DNA of 64,000 nt. It comes from Phycisphaerales bacterium (lineage in GTDB: Bacteria > Planctomycetota > Phycisphaerae > Phycisphaerales > UBA1924). The translations under genes and the position numbers were made by a program. The notes beneath the pieces are model-generated. The model ran no database searches and was not told the origin of the DNA. It was given only the letters and a program-made list of their open reading frames with translations. Where the stretch lies: assembly GCA_020846975.1 (NCBI GenBank), contig JADLCX010000037.1, positions 57,288 through 121,287 of the forward strand. Reading direction: 5' to 3'. Of this stretch, positions 1 to 8,799 are shown piece by piece. Position 1 is the stretch's first letter. Each line of letters opens with the position of its first letter.

Positions 1-350
1 TCGCTCGTGCCCATCACCAAACCGGGCGGGAGCATGTCGTACATCCCCACGATCCTCGCCATCTGCTCGGGCGTGGAGTTGGGTGAGAAGCACAGCGGGC
101 TCGACTGAACCTTGTCGAGAAGGGCCTCGCGCCGGCACGCGGCCTGCTCGGGCGTTTCGCCAGCGGGTGCAAGTTCATCCGAAGCGACCATGAGTTTCTC
201 GAGCAGCGTGCTCCCGTGAGCCGTGTGTACGCACGGCCCCAGGCAGGCCGGCTCACCCGCGATCTCGGCCAAGAGACGCGTTCGCGACTCGGCGATTGCG
301 GGAATGGTCAGACACAATACCGACAAAAACGCTGCACGATGGATCGCCAC
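1..350 (-). CDS. Secreted metalloprotease paralogue, N-terminal part (cut by window edge)
   Basis: Minus-strand gene running off the left edge; only about 116 codons are present. A GTG at 350 is preceded by GGAGGG at a good distance, and the frame stays open to base 1. The product opens with a signal peptide (VAIHRAAFLSVLCLTIPAIA). It then has a segment like the start of the neighbouring protease: here TPEQMARIVGMYDMLPPGLV, there TQAQLDAIAALYDGLPPGLV. I infer a tandem paralogue of the 663-4808 gene, so a secreted metzincin-type protease is likely, but the catalytic part lies outside the window. It shares the neighbour's orientation and lies 312 bases downstream of its stop. A run of nine C (397-405; G on the coding strand) sits 46 bases upstream of the start. 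Confidence 0.7.
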   Translation of the reverse strand, partial: MAIHRAAFLSVLCLTIPAIAESRTRLLAEIAGEPACLGPCVHTAHGSTLLEKLMVASDELAPAGETPEQAACRREALLDKVQSSPLCFSPNSTPEQMARIVGMYDMLPPGLVMGTS

Positions 351-662
351 GAATTCCCTCCAGATGCTCAACTCCGCACCGATTCTGACGCTCGCTCCCC
401 CCCCCTTGCATCCGACACGCGAACCGATGGGAGACCGCCTGATGAACCGAGTCAAACTCTGAACCGCCGGACCACCAACGTCCAGCAATCCGGACCTTTT
501 TCAACCTCGCCGAAGAGTTGTCGCGAGCTGGGAGCCGACGGATGCGGCCCAAGGATATCGACGCTCGCCATACGCAGGGCAAGATCAGCCGGCTGCATCC
601 ATCGGATGAATCAGGCCGAATTCAAGCCGAACGAACGCATCACTCCGATCATCTTGCGAACA
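351..662. other. Intergenic region between two paralogous protease genes
   Basis: No gene seen. It separates the stop of the 1381-residue protease gene from the start of its paralogue and should carry the paralogue's promoter. Its main feature is a C9 run at 397-405, which reads as G9 upstream of the GTG start at 350. A weak -10-like CAGAAT lies at 387-382 on the minus strand, with no convincing -35. Confidence 0.5.
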
Positions 663-3600
663 TCAGCAGCCCGCAAAGAAGAGGTCGAGGTAGTCGAACA
701 GGTCCTGCAGGGTGATGCCCGGCAGCCCGTCGGCTTCGGCGCGGGGATCGAGCGCGAACCAATACGTCAGGTAGTCGAAGATGTCCTGGGAAGAGACTTG
801 CCCGGAACTGTTGATGTCGGCCTGGCAGCAGGTCGGGGCCGTGCAGGTGGTTCCCGCTCCGCCGAAAAGCCCGCCGCAGGCCGTCGGTTCGGCGACGGTG
901 CAGGTGGTCGCCACGCAGCACGAACCCGTGGTCGTGGTGGTCGAGCATCCCGCGAAGTAGGCATCGAGGAACGCGAAGAGGTCGCCCAGTTCGACACCGG
1001 CGAAGAGGTCGAACTCGGCGCGCGGGTCGAGCGCGAACCAGTAATCAAGGTAGTCAAACAAGTCCTGGATGCTCAGCCCGTTGCTGTCAAGGTCGGCCTG
1101 GCAGCAGGTCGGCGCGGTGCAGGTGGAACCCACACCTCCGAACCGGCCGCCGACGCAACTGGCCTGTGCGACGACGACGCAACCGGTCCCGCGGCAGCAG
1201 GAACCGTTGGTGGGTTGCGGGCAGGGGTTGGGGGTGCAGCTCGAGTTGAGGCCCTGGAAGTTGCCGACCGCGCCGGTGCAGGCGGTGGGTGTCAACTGGT
1301 TGCAAGATCCATTGGCGAAGCAGCAGGCGCCGGTGAGCGGGCTGCAAACACCTACACCACAGCTTGTTCCATGGCCGACGTAGCTTCCGCCTCCGCTCGT
1401 GCAGTCCTGCTGTGTGGATACGGCGCAGCCGCCGCCGAGCAGGCAGCACGCGCCGGTGGGCGGCTGCGGGCACGGATTCGGCGTGCACGATGTGCTCGGG
1501 CCCTGGAACGCGCCGCCGACACAATCGCCGGCGTTGGCGGTGAGCGTGCAGGAACCGGAGGCCGTGTTGCAGCACGCGCCTGGTGGCGGGAGGCAGGGAT
1601 TGGGTGTGCAGGACGTCATGTCACCCTGATACACACCGGTGCACGCGGCCATCGTGGTTGTTGTGCAGATGCCCGTGCCGCCGCTCTCGCAGCACGCGCC
1701 GGTGGGCGGCTGCGGGCACGGATTGGGCGAGCACGCGGTGCCGATTCCCTGGAAGGTCGAACCGCTGGCGCACTGCGCCTGCGTCGTGGTGGTGCACGAG
1801 CCGTCGGCCGCGCAGCACGCGCCCGTCGGCTGCGGGCAGGGGTTGGGATTGCAGACCGAGTTGTTGCCCTGGTAGAGGTTGCCGCCGACGCAGTTGAACG
1901 GCGTCGTGATGGTGCACGACCCGTCGGTCGGCACGCAGCACGCGCCCGTGGGCGGGGGTGGGCAGACGACGCTGCCGCAGGGAAGGCCCGGCTGCCAAGC
2001 GCCGCCGGCGGTGGCGCAATCGGACTGGTTGAGTTCGGAGCAGGTGCCCGTGACCAGGCAGCAGGCCGCGATCGGCGGCGCGCAGCTCGTGCAGGGCGTG
2101 CCCAGCCCCGCGAAGTCGTTGCCGACACCGGCGCAGTCATTGGGCGCGACGCGCGTGCAGGCACCGGTGTAGATGTTGCAGCAGGCGCCGACGGTGGGAT
2201 CAAAGATGAGGGTGACGGTGCCGCGGCCGCCGGAGCGGGGGAGCGTGCTGCCGACGCGGAAGGTGTAGGTCGCGCCCTGCTGAACCGGGACGGTGAAGTT
2301 CGCGCCGTCCACCGCGCAGGCGAGCAGCGTCAGCGGCAGCGGGCAGGCGCCGGCGTACATCGCCACGCGCGAGCTGAACTGCGGGAGCGAGTTGGTGCGC
2401 ACTGTCAGGTTGCCGGTGTCGGGCGCGGTCCATGTGTACCACACATCGGCGAACATCCCGCCGGGCGCGCAGGGGGTGGATCCGAAGTTCTGGTCCGGCG
2501 ACTGCGTGGCGTCGGCGTTGTCGAAGTCGTTGATGGCGGTGCGGTCGGTCATCGGCGGCCAGGCGATCGCGCCCGGGCACTCGTCGTTGACCGGCGGGTT
2601 GGCCGGGCCGATGACCTCGAAGCCGTCCACCAGCGTGTGCCGCGTCGTGCCGTCGGTGACGGTGACATTGCGGAAGCCCAGGGGCGCTGCGGGGTCGATG
2701 ACGAACGAGAGCCCGACAATCTCGGTGCCGTTGTTCATGGCAACGGGCGTGCCGACGACGGTGACGCCGGAACCATCGAGCCCGATCTGGCTCGCGCTGA
2801 TGACCGCGCCGAGGTTGGTTCCGACGATGCGGACAGGAACCACGTTCGGCGGCATCGCGCTGTCTCGCGAGCCCTGGCCGGGATCGATCGAGGTCACGGC
2901 GATGGGATCGCCGGTGACGACCAAGAGGATGGTATCGGTGGCCTGGAGGCCGTTGTCGTCGGTGACCCGGAGCGTGACGGGAACCGCGGCGTTCTGGGTG
3001 TAGACCTTGCGAGGCTGGCGCAGGAGCGTCGGGGGCACGACGGGAGTCGCGCTCACGCCCTGCTCGTCCGGATTGGTGCTGACATCGAAGAAGCCGTCGC
3101 CGTTCAGGTCCCACTCGAACTGGTCGGTGCGGAGAGCCACACCCGGCTCGAGCGCGCGCGAGAGCAGGTCGCCGATGAACTGGCAGGTCTGGCCGACGCG
3201 GATGCGCTTGTTGATGCCGGCGAGCGCGAGCGGCCCGTACGGGGCCTGCGAGACCAAGAGGTCGGGGTCGCCGATGCGGATCTCCAGGTCGTAGAGCTGC
3301 ACTGGCTTGAGCAGGTTGGCGCTCGGTCCGAGGCCCGTGCAGCGGACGCGGACCAGGTACTCGCCCGCGTTGAGGTCGGAATTCGAGTTGCTGAAGCGGA
3401 TCTCCTCGACCACGCCCGGCCCTCCGGTCATGGAGAGCACACCGATGGGGTTGGCCGGATCCGCGGCGTTGTAGACCTCCAGCGCGAGGTCGCCGGTCGT
3501 CAGGGCCTGCTCGGAGGCGAGCATGTCGCTCACGCACATGGACTGCTGCGGACCGTTGGCGTAGATGCCGCCCGTCGGACGGACGGTGATGCGGGCGAAC

Positions 3601-4808
3601 TCGGCGGTCTCGATCCGGAAGCGGAACCAGTCCTCGGCCGTCGGGTTGACGGTGCCGTTGCCGGGATCGGCGACACCGTTGGTGGAGAGGCTCTGAACGC
3701 GGACTGAACGACGACCCGCCCCGCCGGGTCCGGAGAGCACGCCGAAGTCGTGGGCCTGTGCGGAGGAATGGTTGGGCGCGAAACGGTCGCCGTAGTTCTG
3801 CTGGGCTCCGCGGAGCTCGTCGATCTGCGGGCCGTCGTACGCGGTGGAGTTGAACGGCTCCATCAACTTGGTCTGGTTGCACGGGAGGCTGTGAAGGAAG
3901 CCCAGGCCGTGGCCGTGCTCGTGCGAGATCGCGTTGCGGAAGAGGCGAAAACTGTTGGAGGCCGATCCGCCGTAGAGGTTGTCAACCGGCGGATCGCACG
4001 CCGGCTCGGGATCGCCGAAGTAACTGGTGTTGACGGTCATGTCGCCGCCATCGGCGGGCAGGTAGTTGAACGCCAGCACACCCGCGCCGCCGCACTGCCG
4101 GTAGCCGCCGATGCGGATGTCGCCGTGTCCCGTGACGTACGGAGTTGTGGCCGTCGCGCCGAGCGTGTTCAACGGCTGGTTGTCGTCGGTCTGCTCGAAA
4201 TAGGTCACGCCACAGGCCAGTCGCCACTGCGCCATGGCCTGGCGCATGAGTTCGCGGCCGTGGTCGTTGCCCAGCAGAGGATCCTCGGTCGGGAACATCT
4301 CCCGCAAGCGGGCGTTGAGCGTGTTGAGTTGGGTGTCGTCAGCGCCCCAGAGCGTGCCATCGTCGGGGAACGAGTACGAGAGCCGGATGCGGCTGGCCGG
4401 GCGCTGCTCGTTCTGCGGGATGGACGTGGTCTGGGCGGGCTGGCCGAACGTCGCGACCCCGCTCCAGATCTCGGGCTCGGTAAAGAAGCGATTGGAGAAC
4501 GGGTGGGCCTTGACCAAGCCCGGCGGAAGTCCGTCGTAGAGCGCGGCGATCGCATCGAGCTGCGCCTGCGTGGGATACTCGACGAAGCAGTGCGTGGATG
4601 ACTTGAGTTGCTCGAAGAGCCTTTCGCGGGCCGCGACCGAGTCCTCGCCGCGCGAGGCGGCTCGCTTCTCTCCGGCTCGCAGCAGCGCCTCGAGCGTGCT
4701 CGACGGCTCGTCGGCGCGGTCATCGGCGACGGCGGCCCCCGCCGCGAGCGCGGTGAAACACGCGGCCAACGCCGGCACCCGAACACACTTCTGCCCGAAC
4801 TTCCTCAT
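663..4808 (-). CDS. Secreted metzincin-like metalloprotease with cysteine-rich repeats and two dockerin-like modules
   Basis: A 1381-residue exported protein. The ATG at 4808 is preferred over the one at 4856 because GGAGGT precedes it and a signal peptide follows (MRKFGQKCVRVPALAACFTA). The zinc site HEHGHGLGFLH (residues 296-306) fits the metzincin pattern HExxHxxGxxH, and a Met-turn-like KLMEPF follows. Then come a PPC-like beta region, a PKD-like domain near 560-620 and an IPT/TIG-like domain near 640-730. Ten cysteine-rich repeats of about 41 residues start at residue 874, each opening G(A/S)CC and most containing C(T/S)PNPCPQP. Repeats nine and ten are each followed by a dockerin-like module (DLDSNG/DINSSG, then DLFDYL...YFAGC), ending at the C-terminus. 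A surface or secreted protease is expected; substrate unknown. A paralogue lies directly downstream. Confidence 0.85.
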   Translation of the reverse strand: MRKFGQKCVRVPALAACFTALAAGAAVADDRADEPSSTLEALLRAGEKRAASRGEDSVAARERLFEQLKSSTHCFVEYPTQAQLDAIAALYDGLPPGLVKAHPFSNRFFTEPEIWSGVATFGQPAQTTSIPQNEQRPASRIRLSYSFPDDGTLWGADDTQLNTLNARLREMFPTEDPLLGNDHGRELMRQAMAQWRLACGVTYFEQTDDNQPLNTLGATATTPYVTGHGDIRIGGYRQCGGAGVLAFNYLPADGGDMTVNTSYFGDPEPACDPPVDNLYGGSASNSFRLFRNAISHEHGHGLGFLHSLPCNQTKLMEPFNSTAYDGPQIDELRGAQQNYGDRFAPNHSSAQAHDFGVLSGPGGAGRRSVRVQSLSTNGVADPGNGTVNPTAEDWFRFRIETAEFARITVRPTGGIYANGPQQSMCVSDMLASEQALTTGDLALEVYNAADPANPIGVLSMTGGPGVVEEIRFSNSNSDLNAGEYLVRVRCTGLGPSANLLKPVQLYDLEIRIGDPDLLVSQAPYGPLALAGINKRIRVGQTCQFIGDLLSRALEPGVALRTDQFEWDLNGDGFFDVSTNPDEQGVSATPVVPPTLLRQPRKVYTQNAAVPVTLRVTDDNGLQATDTILLVVTGDPIAVTSIDPGQGSRDSAMPPNVVPVRIVGTNLGAVISASQIGLDGSGVTVVGTPVAMNNGTEIVGLSFVIDPAAPLGFRNVTVTDGTTRHTLVDGFEVIGPANPPVNDECPGAIAWPPMTDRTAINDFDNADATQSPDQNFGSTPCAPGGMFADVWYTWTAPDTGNLTVRTNSLPQFSSRVAMYAGACPLPLTLLACAVDGANFTVPVQQGATYTFRVGSTLPRSGGRGTVTLIFDPTVGACCNIYTGACTRVAPNDCAGVGNDFAGLGTPCTSCAPPIAACCLVTGTCSELNQSDCATAGGAWQPGLPCGSVVCPPPPTGACCVPTDGSCTITTPFNCVGGNLYQGNNSVCNPNPCPQPTGACCAADGSCTTTTQAQCASGSTFQGIGTACSPNPCPQPPTGACCESGGTGICTTTTMAACTGVYQGDMTSCTPNPCLPPPGACCNTASGSCTLTANAGDCVGGAFQGPSTSCTPNPCPQPPTGACCLLGGGCAVSTQQDCTSGGGSYVGHGTSCGVGVCSPLTGACCFANGSCNQLTPTACTGAVGNFQGLNSSCTPNPCPQPTNGSCCRGTGCVVVAQASCVGGRFGGVGSTCTAPTCCQADLDSNGLSIQDLFDYLDYWFALDPRAEFDLFAGVELGDLFAFLDAYFAGCSTTTTTGSCCVATTCTVAEPTACGGLFGGAGTTCTAPTCCQADINSSGQVSSQDIFDYLTYWFALDPRAEADGLPGITLQDLFDYLDLFFAGC
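840..2189 (-). repeat. Ten GACC-type cysteine-rich protein repeats
   Basis: Coding repeats of about 120-125 bases. Nine are back to back from 2189 down to about 1108; the tenth sits between the two dockerin-like modules. Each encodes about 41 residues with six spaced cysteines: an opening CC, then C, C, C and a closing C. The multicopper oxidase at 32.5-35.6 kb has three units of the same type, so the module is shared between unrelated secreted enzymes. Confidence 0.85.
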
Positions 4809-5177
4809 GGAACCCACAACCTCCGGTCTAGCTTCCCTGCGGCCGTTGGTACCCAAGCGCGCGGTTACGCCCGAACCAAGACAAGGCCACGGCTTTCACC
4901 CTTCGACCACCAAACCCACCCGCCCAGCCCCCCCTTTCCACTCGGGCAATCTATACGCCCGGCAGAGGTTGCCTGGACGCATCGATTGCGGCGAATATTC
5001 GGACGTCCGAGAAGAAGTTCGCGGTACGGCCGAACAGCCGCGGGGCTTTCATCGACCGTCCGCGCGACACTGGCAAGTGTCGAATCCCCTATTTAGGTGT
5101 CCATCGGGCATGGACCCCGTCACGACCTTCCCCAGCTTGCAAATCCCGTCGAGACCCTCCCGTATCATCCCGACCCC
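4809..5177. other. Divergent intergenic region, protease gene / yidC
   Basis: No gene seen. It should carry promoters for both neighbours. Visible structures are two overlapping palindromes, CGAATATTCG (4992-5001) and CGGACGTCCG (5000-5009), and a perfect 7-base inverted repeat CGACACT-GGCA-AGTGTCG at 5065-5082, about 95 bases before the yidC start. A C7 run is at 4928-4934. None is a recognised operator. Confidence 0.4.
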
Positions 5178-7505
5178 ATGCGACCTCCCCCAAACAAGTT
5201 CCTGCGAACCTTGGTCCCTCTGGCCTTTCTGCTGGCTGGGGTGGGCATCTTCTTCGCGGTCTCGATGAACTCGAAGAAGGCGATGCAGGGCCAGCCCCCA
5301 GCGGGGACGCCGACCGCCACGAGCGCCACCCCATCGGCCGAGGCGAAACCGGCCGAGGCACCGGGCACAGCGGTCGTGCAGCCGGCCGCGGCGGACCCGG
5401 CGAAGGAACCGAGCGCAAGCCCGGCCAAACCGACGGAGCCCCCGGCAACGGCGACCGCTTCGACGCCAAATCTTCGGGTGCGAAAGCACCCGCTTCCGGC
5501 CGGGGGTTACCGGCCGCTCGGCGGCTCGACTCCGGCCAAGGAAGGCGGGAAGTATGAACTGGAACTGCGGTTCAGCGACTTCGGCGCGGGGCTGGATCGC
5601 ATCACGCTGGCGAACCATTTCGAGGAAGTGCTCAAGCCCGAGCCGCACATCGTGCAGAGCGCGCAGCAGGTTCTGGGCGACCCCACGCAGCGATTCAAGC
5701 TGACGGCGTTCAGCGCGAAGGGCCTGACGGTCAACGGCGTGACGCTGAGCCTGCAACTCGACCCCGCGGACCCAGCGAGCACCTACTGGCGCGAGGTCGC
5801 GCCGGGCGCGTTCGAGGCGGTGATCGAGGACGAGGCCGGTGAAGCGGTGTTGACGATCGCGCGCACGTTCTCGCTCGCGGAGGGCGCGTACGAGTTCGGG
5901 ATCGCTCAATCGATCGCGAACAGGAGTTCGCAGCCGGTGACGGTGGTGTACCACGACATCGGGCCGATCGACCAGCCGCAGGGCGTGATCCGGTACGGCG
6001 GCGATCCGAGGGCGGTGCGGTTCGGGTTCATGGATGACCCTAAGGATGACCCGTCGAGAACGGTGCGGTCGGGGGATGGGAGTTCGTGCCTGTTCATCAC
6101 GGACAAGGGCCAAGGCCTGGTGACGCGCCACAGCGCGCTGGGCAAACCGAACTTCGACGGCGGATATCCGGCGACGACGCTCTGGCCCAACGCGCAGAGC
6201 GCGAAGGAGCAGCAGGAACTGGTGTGGGTGGGAACGACGAGCCGGTACTTCACGGTGGCGGCGTATGCGCCCGCCGGGAGCGGGAGCAAGTCGCTCGCGA
6301 CCGCGCAGGTTGATCGCGTGGCGATCCCCATCGCGGCTCCGCCGAAGACCAACATGAGCGGGCCGTTCGCGGCGATCGGGCTCGAGTTCGTGTCCGCTCC
6401 ACGGAAGATCGAGCCGGGGCAGACGGCGGAGTTCGGGCGGGAGGCCTACGCGGGGCCCACGAGCAAGAAGTTCATCAACGCGCAGCCGCAGGCCTCGAAA
6501 CTGGGTCTCGCGGAGGTGGTGATCTACACGTTCGGCGGGCCGTGCGGGTTCTGCACGTTCCAGGATCTGACGCGGCTGCTCCGCGGCTTCCTCGCGCTGC
6601 TGCACGACAACATCCTGTTCGACTGGGCGCTGGCGATCATGGTGCTGGTGGTGTGCGTCCGGACGACCCTGCACCCGGTGACCAAGTGGAGCCAGGTGAA
6701 CATGCTGCGGTTCAGCAAGAATCTGCAGCGGCTCGCGCCGAAGCAGAAGGCGATCCAGGAGAAGTTCAAGGACGAGCCGATGAAGATGCGCGAAGAGATG
6801 GCGCGTCTGATGCGGGAAGAGGGCGTCGGGATCGGCGCGGGGGCGATGGGATGCCTGCCGGCGTTCCTGCAGACGCCGGTGTGGATCGCGCTGTCGGCGA
6901 CGCTCTATTTCGCGTTCGAGCTGCGGCACCAACCGGCGTTCTTCGGCGTGTTCCAGACGCTCAGCGGCGGCAAGTGGGGCTTCTTCGCGGACCTGGCCGA
7001 GCCCGACCGCTTCATCCCGTTCGGGACATCGTTCAACATCCCGCTGCTCTCGGGCTTCATGGGCCCGATCGACGCGCTGAACCTGATGCCGATCCTGCTG
7101 GGCATCGTGTTCTTCATCCAGCAGAAGTACATGACACCGCCCTCGGCGATGACGATGACGCCCGAGCAGGAGCAGCAGCAGAAGATCATGAAGGTCATGA
7201 TGGTGGTGCTGTTCCCGGTGATGATGTACAACGCGCCGAGCGGGCTGGCGCTGTACTTCGCGGTGAACTCGATGCTGGCGATCTTCGAGAGCCGGCACAT
7301 CCGCAGGCACGCCGAGTCGAAGATCGAGGCGGAGATCTCGCGGAAAGCGGCGAAGAAGGCCGCCGGCGGCACGGCGCGCAACGGCAAGGCGAGCGAGCAC
7401 AAGCCGGGCATGTTCGAGCGCCTCCAGAAGCTGGCCGAGCAGCGGCAGAAGATGATGGAGGAAGCCAAGAGGATGCACGCCAAGCGGGACAAGGGCAAGA
7501 AGTGA
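5178..7505 (+). CDS. yidC: Membrane protein insertase YidC/Oxa1
   Basis: A 775-residue inner-membrane insertase that integrates membrane proteins with or after the Sec translocon. The ATG at 5178 puts the first membrane segment (KFLRTLVPLAFLLAGVGIFF) at the N-terminus; an upstream start would add an unlikely leader. An Ala/Pro-rich linker (about 30-95) and the large periplasmic beta domain (about 95-470) follow. The conserved Oxa1 core begins near 475 (DNILFDWALAIMVLVVCVR, then TTLHPVTKWSQ). Further membrane segments include GCLPAFLQTPVWIALSATLY near 557, LNLMPILLGIVFFIQQKYM near 634 and the NAPSGLALYF segment near 690. A basic tail (KAAKKA) fits ribosome or RNA contact. The stop overlaps the proposed GTG of mutY. 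Confidence 0.95.
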   Translation: MRPPPNKFLRTLVPLAFLLAGVGIFFAVSMNSKKAMQGQPPAGTPTATSATPSAEAKPAEAPGTAVVQPAAADPAKEPSASPAKPTEPPATATASTPNLRVRKHPLPAGGYRPLGGSTPAKEGGKYELELRFSDFGAGLDRITLANHFEEVLKPEPHIVQSAQQVLGDPTQRFKLTAFSAKGLTVNGVTLSLQLDPADPASTYWREVAPGAFEAVIEDEAGEAVLTIARTFSLAEGAYEFGIAQSIANRSSQPVTVVYHDIGPIDQPQGVIRYGGDPRAVRFGFMDDPKDDPSRTVRSGDGSSCLFITDKGQGLVTRHSALGKPNFDGGYPATTLWPNAQSAKEQQELVWVGTTSRYFTVAAYAPAGSGSKSLATAQVDRVAIPIAAPPKTNMSGPFAAIGLEFVSAPRKIEPGQTAEFGREAYAGPTSKKFINAQPQASKLGLAEVVIYTFGGPCGFCTFQDLTRLLRGFLALLHDNILFDWALAIMVLVVCVRTTLHPVTKWSQVNMLRFSKNLQRLAPKQKAIQEKFKDEPMKMREEMARLMREEGVGIGAGAMGCLPAFLQTPVWIALSATLYFAFELRHQPAFFGVFQTLSGGKWGFFADLAEPDRFIPFGTSFNIPLLSGFMGPIDALNLMPILLGIVFFIQQKYMTPPSAMTMTPEQEQQQKIMKVMMVVLFPVMMYNAPSGLALYFAVNSMLAIFESRHIRRHAESKIEAEISRKAAKKAAGGTARNGKASEHKPGMFERLQKLAEQRQKMMEEAKRMHAKRDKGKK

Positions 7506-8662
7506 GCCGAGCGAGCAGACGTGGAACTCGGAACGCGGAACCGGGAGCCGGAGAAGCAGGTCCCGGAACTCGAGCGCCGGACCCACGGCTCATCGCGAGT
7601 TTGCTGGCACGGTGGTTTCCTTCGGTCGCCCGCGTGCTGCCGTGGCGGGCCGGCGAGCCCGGCTCTCGCGATCCGTACCTCGTTCTGGTCTCGGAGGCGA
7701 TGCTTCAGCAGACCCAGGTTTCGCGCGTAGAAGAACGCTTCCCCGCTTTCACGCGGCGCTTTCCGACCGTCGAGGCCCTGGCCGAGGCTGATGTGGACGA
7801 TGTGCTCGCGGAGTGGTCGGGGATGGGCTACTACCGGCGCGCGAGGAACCTCCACGCGGCGGCACGGATGATCGCTCGCGAGAAGGACGGGGTCTTCCCG
7901 CGATCGGCGGTGGGGTTGCGCGAGCTTCCGGGCATCGGTCGTTACACCGCCGGGGCGATCGCATCAATCGCGTTCGACCTGCCCGAGCCGATCGTGGATG
8001 GGAACGTGGCGCGGGTGCTTCAGCGCGTGCACGGACGCGATGCGGCGAGCGATGATCGTGCGGCGCAGGCGTGGTTGTGGGAGCGGGCGGGCGCCATCGC
8101 GGGCGCCGGCGAGAGCGCGGGCGCGGTGAACGAGGCGATGATGGAACTCGGAGCGACGGTGTGCGTCCCGCCGCCGGCCTCGCCGCGGTGCGATGCCTGC
8201 CCGCTCCGCGGCGTGTGCGTCGCACGCCAGGCGGGCACTCAGATGTCGATCCCGCGTCCGAAGTCGCGGCCGGGCAAGAAGGCTCTGTACTGCGCCGCGG
8301 CCGTGCTGACGCGCGAAGATCACGCGATTCTCGTGGAACAACGGCCCATGGGAGGCATGTGGGGCGGCTTGTGGCAGGCGCCGACGATCGAGAGCAGCGA
8401 GGCTCCCCCGACCGCACCACGGGTCGCGGCGGCCCTGGGCCTGAGCGCGTCAATGCTCCGACCGGAAGCCAGTTTCGAGCACCAGACCACGCACCGGCGG
8501 GTGCTGTTCCAGGTGTGGCGTGCGGCGGGCGGGCTTCCGCCGGCGTACTCACCGCCTCGGGGGATCTGGATGCGGACCGAGCAGGTCGAGCGGCTGGCGC
8601 TGAGCAACGCGCAGCGGCGGATCCTCCTGGAGAGCGAGGTGGGTGGGACGCTCTTTGGTTGA
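7502..8662 (+). CDS. mutY: A/G-specific adenine glycosylase MutY
   Basis: Removes adenine mispaired with 8-oxoguanine. No ATG fits; the GTG at 7502 overlaps the yidC stop (GTGA) and gives 386 residues, with a non-conserved first 25 or so, so the true start could lie slightly downstream. Conserved parts: SEAMLQQTQV near 65-74 with the catalytic Glu, WSGMGYYRRARNL, the helix-hairpin-helix LPGIGRYTAGA near 142, and VDGNVARVL with the catalytic Asp. Four cysteines for a 4Fe-4S cluster are at 221, 230, 233 and 239. That is C-x8-C-x2-C-x5-C, two residues longer in the first gap than the usual C-x6-C-x2-C-x5-C. A NUDIX-like C-terminal domain reads AVLTREDHAILVEQRPMGG, then FEHQTTHRRVLF. Confidence 0.93.
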   Translation: MSRASRRGTRNAEPGAGEAGPGTRAPDPRLIASLLARWFPSVARVLPWRAGEPGSRDPYLVLVSEAMLQQTQVSRVEERFPAFTRRFPTVEALAEADVDDVLAEWSGMGYYRRARNLHAAARMIAREKDGVFPRSAVGLRELPGIGRYTAGAIASIAFDLPEPIVDGNVARVLQRVHGRDAASDDRAAQAWLWERAGAIAGAGESAGAVNEAMMELGATVCVPPPASPRCDACPLRGVCVARQAGTQMSIPRPKSRPGKKALYCAAAVLTREDHAILVEQRPMGGMWGGLWQAPTIESSEAPPTAPRVAAALGLSASMLRPEASFEHQTTHRRVLFQVWRAAGGLPPAYSPPRGIWMRTEQVERLALSNAQRRILLESEVGGTLFG

Positions 8663-8753
8663 GGTGTGAGCGGCGAAGAGCCGGCGCGATCATGGTTCGG
8701 ATGAGCCACGCACCGCGCGGGGTCATGTCGGAGTGGCAGGTCTGAGCGGAATA

Positions 8754-8770
8754 CCGCGTCGGAGACGCGG
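8754..8770. terminator. Possible bidirectional hairpin between convergent mutY and pilB/gspE
   Basis: CCGCGTC-GGA-GACGCGG is a perfect 7-base stem with a 3-base loop between two converging genes. No T run follows, so an intrinsic terminator is only suggested by position and stem strength. Confidence 0.35.
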
Positions 8771-8799
8771 GGTACCCAGGGTGGGGTACTCAAGTCGGA

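Noticed and set aside
216..3707. 1163-codon plus-strand open frame
   Set aside because: Antisense to the metalloprotease gene; Arg/Gly/Ala-rich low-complexity translation without domain motifs, as expected of a high-G+C shadow frame.
5049..7586. 845-codon minus-strand open frame
   Set aside because: Antisense to yidC; His/Arg-rich shadow with no recognisable motif.
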